The translations under genes and the position numbers were made by a program. This document shows positions 60,583-64,000 of a stretch of DNA of 64,000 bases, in pieces. This DNA is from Epsilonproteobacteria bacterium UBA4036 (GTDB taxonomy: Bacteria > Campylobacterota > Campylobacteria > Campylobacterales > Arcobacteraceae): contig DGAG01000009.1 of assembly GCA_002382325.1 (NCBI GenBank), positions 37,356-101,355 of the forward strand, written 5' to 3'. Every line of letters begins with the position of its first letter. Within the stretch, counting starts at the first letter, position 1. The notes under the pieces were generated by a model, which saw only the letters and a program-made list of their open reading frames with translations, ran no database searches and was not told the origin of the DNA.

Positions 60583-62493
60583 TTAAAGATTCTCTTTAAT
60601 TTTTTGTTTGACTGCCTCAATCGTAAAACCAAACTCTTTAAACAATTCATCGGCAGGTCCACTGGCACCAAAACTCTCCATTCCAATAACAACATCTGCA
60701 AATTTATAATATTCTAAAGCTCGTGCAGCTTCTAGGGCAAATACTTTTGTGTTTTTATCAATTACTGTATTGATATAGGCTTCATCTTGCTCTACTAATA
60801 AATCATAACAAGGCACAGAAACAATATTGGCTAGAATTCCTTCCTCTTCTAAAAAACAACCTGTTTTAAGAGCTAACATTAATTCACTGCCACTTGCCAT
60901 AATTGTAACTGTTGCCCCTTCTCTTTTTTTGATTAAATAACCACCATTGCTTACATCACCATAATCTTTTGTAGGTTTTAATGTATCTAATCCTTGTCGT
61001 GAACATACAAAGGCACTTGGTGCATTTAGTTTTAATGCCACTTTCCAAGATTCTACGTTTTCTGTTGCATCAGCTGGTCTAAAGACATAAAAGTTTGGTA
61101 ATGCTCTAAATTGAGTTAAATGCTCAATGGGTTGATGTGTTGGTCCATCTTCACCTACTCCAATACTGTCGTGTGTCCAAACAAAATGTTGAGGAATATT
61201 GGCCAATGCTGCAATTCTTGCTGCTGGTTTTAAATAATCTGAAAATACAAAGAAAGTCGCCGAGAATACTCTGAATAATCCGTATAAATTCATCGCATTA
61301 CAAATTGCTGCCATGGCATGCTCTTTAATACCAAAGTGAATATTTTTACCCTTTGGGAAATCACCCATTCCCAGTAATTCTGTTTTATTTGAAGGAGCTA
61401 AGTCTGCACTTCCTCCAATAAATCCTGGTAGACTTTGTGCAATGGCATTTAAGATTTTATGGTTTGAATCTCTTGTTGCTATCTTTTTTGTTTCACTAAA
61501 ATCAGGATACACAATAGAATCAAAATCAGGATTTTGCAATTGAGCAATTTTATCTTTAATTTCTGCACTTAAACTTTCATTCCATGCATTTTCTAAAGTT
61601 TGCCCTACTTGTGTTTTGTCAAATGCCGCTTTCACTTCACTTGATACAAAAAAGGTTTCATCGGGATTAAATCCCGCTTTGATTTTAGAAGCTTTAATTT
61701 CCTCATCACCCAATGGAGCCCCATGCGTATGATGACTGCCTTCAAGTGTAGCAGCACCTTTTCCAATAGCGGTATTGGCTTTAATTAAAACAGGCTTAGA
61801 TGCTTTTTTAGCAAATGTTATTGCGTAATCAATCTCTTGGAAATTATGTCCATCAATTTCAATAACTTCAAAATTCATAGCTTGAAATCTTTTTACGACA
61901 TCTTCATCCCATGCAATTGATGTATCACCTTCAATGGTAATATTATTTGAATCATAAATGATAACTAAATTATCTAATTTTTGATGCCCAGCGGTTGAAC
62001 AAGCCTCATAAGAAATACCTTCTTGTAAATCTCCATCGCCACATAAACAAAATACTTTATGGTTAATAACATTTGAACCCAATACATTTTGCGCATATTT
62101 AGCCGCCATTGCAAACCCTACTGCATTTGCAATTCCTTGTCCTAATGGTCCTGTTGTAATCTCAACACCGTGTGTATGTCCAAATTCTGGGTGTCCTGGT
62201 GTTTTTGAACCGCTTTGTCTGAAATTCTTCATATCTTCAATGCTAACATCAAATCCCCATAAATGAAGTAAAGAATAAACCAAACCTGTAGCATGTCCAC
62301 CACTAAATACTAAACGATCTCTGTTTAACCATTTAGAATTTTTTGGTGAAATATTTAAGTGAGTACTTAATACTGTAGCAATATCAGCCAATCCCATAGG
62401 TGCACCCGGATGCCCGCTGTTAGCTCTTTGTACCATATCAGCTGCTAAAAATCGAATTGTATTAGCTTGTTGTTGTAATAATTGTTCAGACAT
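60583..62493 (-). CDS. tkt: Transketolase
   Basis: A 636-residue thiamine diphosphate enzyme of the non-oxidative pentose phosphate path. Signatures are NSGHPGAPMGLADIA, GHATGLVYSLLHLWG, the cofactor-binding CGDGDLQEGISYEA with DSNNITI, HGAPLG, GIKEHAMAAICNAMNLYG and THDSIGVGEDGPTHQPIEHL. I chose the ATG at 62491-62493 with AGGAAAG upstream; the frame is open six codons further. Length and motifs are complete. Confidence 0.96.
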   Translation of the reverse strand: MSEQLLQQQANTIRFLAADMVQRANSGHPGAPMGLADIATVLSTHLNISPKNSKWLNRDRLVFSGGHATGLVYSLLHLWGFDVSIEDMKNFRQSGSKTPGHPEFGHTHGVEITTGPLGQGIANAVGFAMAAKYAQNVLGSNVINHKVFCLCGDGDLQEGISYEACSTAGHQKLDNLVIIYDSNNITIEGDTSIAWDEDVVKRFQAMNFEVIEIDGHNFQEIDYAITFAKKASKPVLIKANTAIGKGAATLEGSHHTHGAPLGDEEIKASKIKAGFNPDETFFVSSEVKAAFDKTQVGQTLENAWNESLSAEIKDKIAQLQNPDFDSIVYPDFSETKKIATRDSNHKILNAIAQSLPGFIGGSADLAPSNKTELLGMGDFPKGKNIHFGIKEHAMAAICNAMNLYGLFRVFSATFFVFSDYLKPAARIAALANIPQHFVWTHDSIGVGEDGPTHQPIEHLTQFRALPNFYVFRPADATENVESWKVALKLNAPSAFVCSRQGLDTLKPTKDYGDVSNGGYLIKKREGATVTIMASGSELMLALKTGCFLEEEGILANIVSVPCYDLLVEQDEAYINTVIDKNTKVFALEAARALEYYKFADVVIGMESFGASGPADELFKEFGFTIEAVKQKIKENL

Positions 62494-62705
62494 GTCTTTC
62501 CTATTTTCCATCTTTTGTAAATAATTGCGATTATATCTAAAATTAGTTTAAAGGAGTAAATTGTCACTATAATTGGTAAACTTATTCTATAAAGGTTATA
62601 GATTATCATAAATCTTGAGAAAAAGACTATTAAGTATTATATTTTAGATTTTTTAATCTATTTTGCATAATATCTGGGCTACCTAGGTATTGACTTTACA
62701 TGAAA

Positions 62706-63725
62706 TTATTTATTTGAAGCTTGTTCTTCTAATTTTTTTCTTTTAAATGTTAAGTACGGTGTTAAAATATTATGTTCCCTCCCCACAGAACAAAAATTTG
62801 CTTTACTTGTAATGGATTTAATTATTGCTTCCATGCTCAATAGGTTTTTTGAATCGAGTTCCTCTTCTAAGTGGGCATATTTTCTCAATAAAGAATCAAA
62901 TGCAAAATTATAATCAAATGCCAATGCCCCTTTATCATCAAATGTTTTTTTAATAAAAACCCATTGGTCAAATATTTTATACCATGCTCTTTTTTGTATA
63001 GATGTCACGCATAAGTTGCAAATAATTTCTCTCCATTTATACAAAGCAAAATAGGCTTGATGACTTCTCCAAAGTTCATGTACCCACCAATCTTCATATC
63101 GAGGTAGACCTTTAAAAGCTGGCTTATTTTCAACATCAAGTGCATCAATTATATTTTCTACCAGTGTCGAGAAATGCACTATTAAAATAGGAATTTGGAC
63201 ATTTAATAATCCAATTTCTTTGAGCTTTTCATTTTTACAATCTCTTAATAATACTTGAAATTCTTGTTTAATTTTTATTAATTTTTCATTAAGTTCTTGA
63301 TGATTGGTTAAATTTAACTCTAATGATTTAGTGGCAATGGCAATGAGTTGGTCATCTTCAATATGAAGTCCAGTTGGCAATTCATCAATAATAAACATGG
63401 CTTCAATCTTTTGATCACTGCTGATTTCTACATTGTTATTAATTCTCATATTCTGATTATCAAAATATTTCTTTCTTTCAATTGCTGCTTGAACCCTTTC
63501 TTTCTCTTCTAACTCAGTTCGGTCTTGCTGCAATAACTCTTCGAGTTCTGCTTTATATTTTACTAAATGTTCTTTTGTCTCTTCCAAGCTTGTTTCTATT
63601 GAGGCTTTAACCACACGAGATAATTTTGTCTCCCCTGATTCATGATTAGCCAATTGCCTTGTTTGTAATTTCACACGCTCTTCATTTTCTTTAATCAATT
63701 GTTCTAAAGCAACCAACGTTTTCAT
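62706..63725 (-). CDS. Unknown coiled-coil protein
   Basis: A 339-residue soluble protein. Residues 1-90 are a charged coiled coil (ALEQLIKENEERVKLQTRQLANHESG ... LVKYKAELEELLQQDRTELEEKERVQAAIERKKY). The rest is helical, with a Trp-rich segment (YEDWWVHELWRSHQAYFALYKWREIICNL). No signal peptide or membrane span. I do not recognise a family. It lies alone between tkt (about 200 bases away) and the palindromic repeat region, and could be accessory. TTTAAAAGGGGATG-like sequence (AAAAGGGGA) precedes the start. Confidence 0.6.
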   Translation of the reverse strand: MKTLVALEQLIKENEERVKLQTRQLANHESGETKLSRVVKASIETSLEETKEHLVKYKAELEELLQQDRTELEEKERVQAAIERKKYFDNQNMRINNNVEISSDQKIEAMFIIDELPTGLHIEDDQLIAIATKSLELNLTNHQELNEKLIKIKQEFQVLLRDCKNEKLKEIGLLNVQIPILIVHFSTLVENIIDALDVENKPAFKGLPRYEDWWVHELWRSHQAYFALYKWREIICNLCVTSIQKRAWYKIFDQWVFIKKTFDDKGALAFDYNFAFDSLLRKYAHLEEELDSKNLLSMEAIIKSITSKANFCSVGREHNILTPYLTFKRKKLEEQASNK

Positions 63726-63863
63726 CGATACATCCCCTTTTTAAAAGAACAGATATACTTACAATTTTTTCATACTTCCATTGTAGCACAATAATAGTCA
63801 TTCATAAAAATATATTGTATTTGAATTGTTATTGTCATTATATCAAAACAATGGCAAGAATAA

Positions 63864-63966
63864 GTGACGAGTGAAAAGTAAAAAGTAACGAGTAAAAAGT
63901 GAGTAGTAAGAAGTAAGTAGAAATAAGACCATAAAACCTCGTCACTGGTCACTCGCTACTCGTCAC
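63864..63966. repeat. Intergenic palindromic repeat region at the window's end
   Basis: GTGACGAGT (63864-63872) and ACTCGTCAC (63958-63966) are inverted copies enclosing a run of degenerate words (GTGAAAAGTA, AAAGTAACGAGT, AAAGTGAGTAGTAAG). The word set is that of the palindrome at 16627. The 275 bases from 63726 to 64000 hold no convincing gene. An open frame at 63770-63952 on the minus strand is a by-product of the repeat. Confidence 0.6.
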
Positions 63967-64000
63967 TAAAAAATGAGCGAAAAAAAGGCTCTTACCCTAG

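Noticed and set aside
63770..63952. 60-residue frame on the minus strand rich in aromatic residues
   Set aside because: It is the translation of the palindromic repeat words; no ribosome site.

Overview
The window is AT-rich DNA from a bacterium of the Campylobacterota (the former Epsilonproteobacteria), most like the Arcobacter/Sulfurimonas side of the phylum. The evidence is the futalosine-pathway gene mqnE, an HP0268-type small nuclease beside miaB and nusA, a Campylobacter-type Fur, dispersed flagellar operons and low-GC codon use. The genus is inference. I see no rRNA, tRNA, insertion sequence or phage genes.

Layout. 1-6934: the end of a probable type I-B CRISPR-Cas locus: a few codons of an upstream gene, cas4-cas1-cas2, a leader, and an array of 75 intact 30-nt repeats plus a truncated last repeat. 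The effector genes would lie left of the window. 7078-9681: thiS, a formate-dehydrogenase-like molybdoenzyme and yraN. 9671-16619: DUF502 protein, KefB-type antiporter, MFS carrier, bioF-like gene, carbonic anhydrase, small membrane protein, mqnE. 16705-26439: a minus-strand block (unknown membrane protein, DUF374 acyltransferase, miaB, HP0268-like nuclease) divergent from nusA-cysS-panC-rimO-tilS. 26436-38603: flagellar genes, including two tandem flgK paralogues and several unassigned proteins. 38655-47511: a nitrogen module with two amt-glnK pairs, pyrC, a degenerate AAA/Fis regulator and glnD. 47538-51160: an arsenic operon behind a perfect 17-bp inverted-repeat operator. 51239-55081: a chemoreceptor and an orphan sensor kinase. 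55094-60139: a fur gene with Fur-box-like sites, followed by HMA-like, ferritin-like and small glycine-rich membrane proteins and a P1B ATPase lacking the CPC motif. 60173-64000: glpM-like, transketolase, an unknown coiled-coil protein and a palindromic repeat.

How it fits together. The two amt-glnK pairs, GlnD and the AAA/Fis protein look like one nitrogen-sensing unit; the two amt upstream regions share an AT-rich motif at nearly the same distance from each start codon. The Fur-to-P-ATPase cluster resembles a ferrosome (fez) iron-storage organelle locus and is my main candidate for an undescribed system. The CRISPR array holds exact and near-exact repeated spacers, most of which share the PAM-side end but differ in length. 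This points to repeated independent capture of the same protospacers. Four copies of a GTAAC/GAGT-type palindrome lie in intergenic gaps, three of them between convergent genes.
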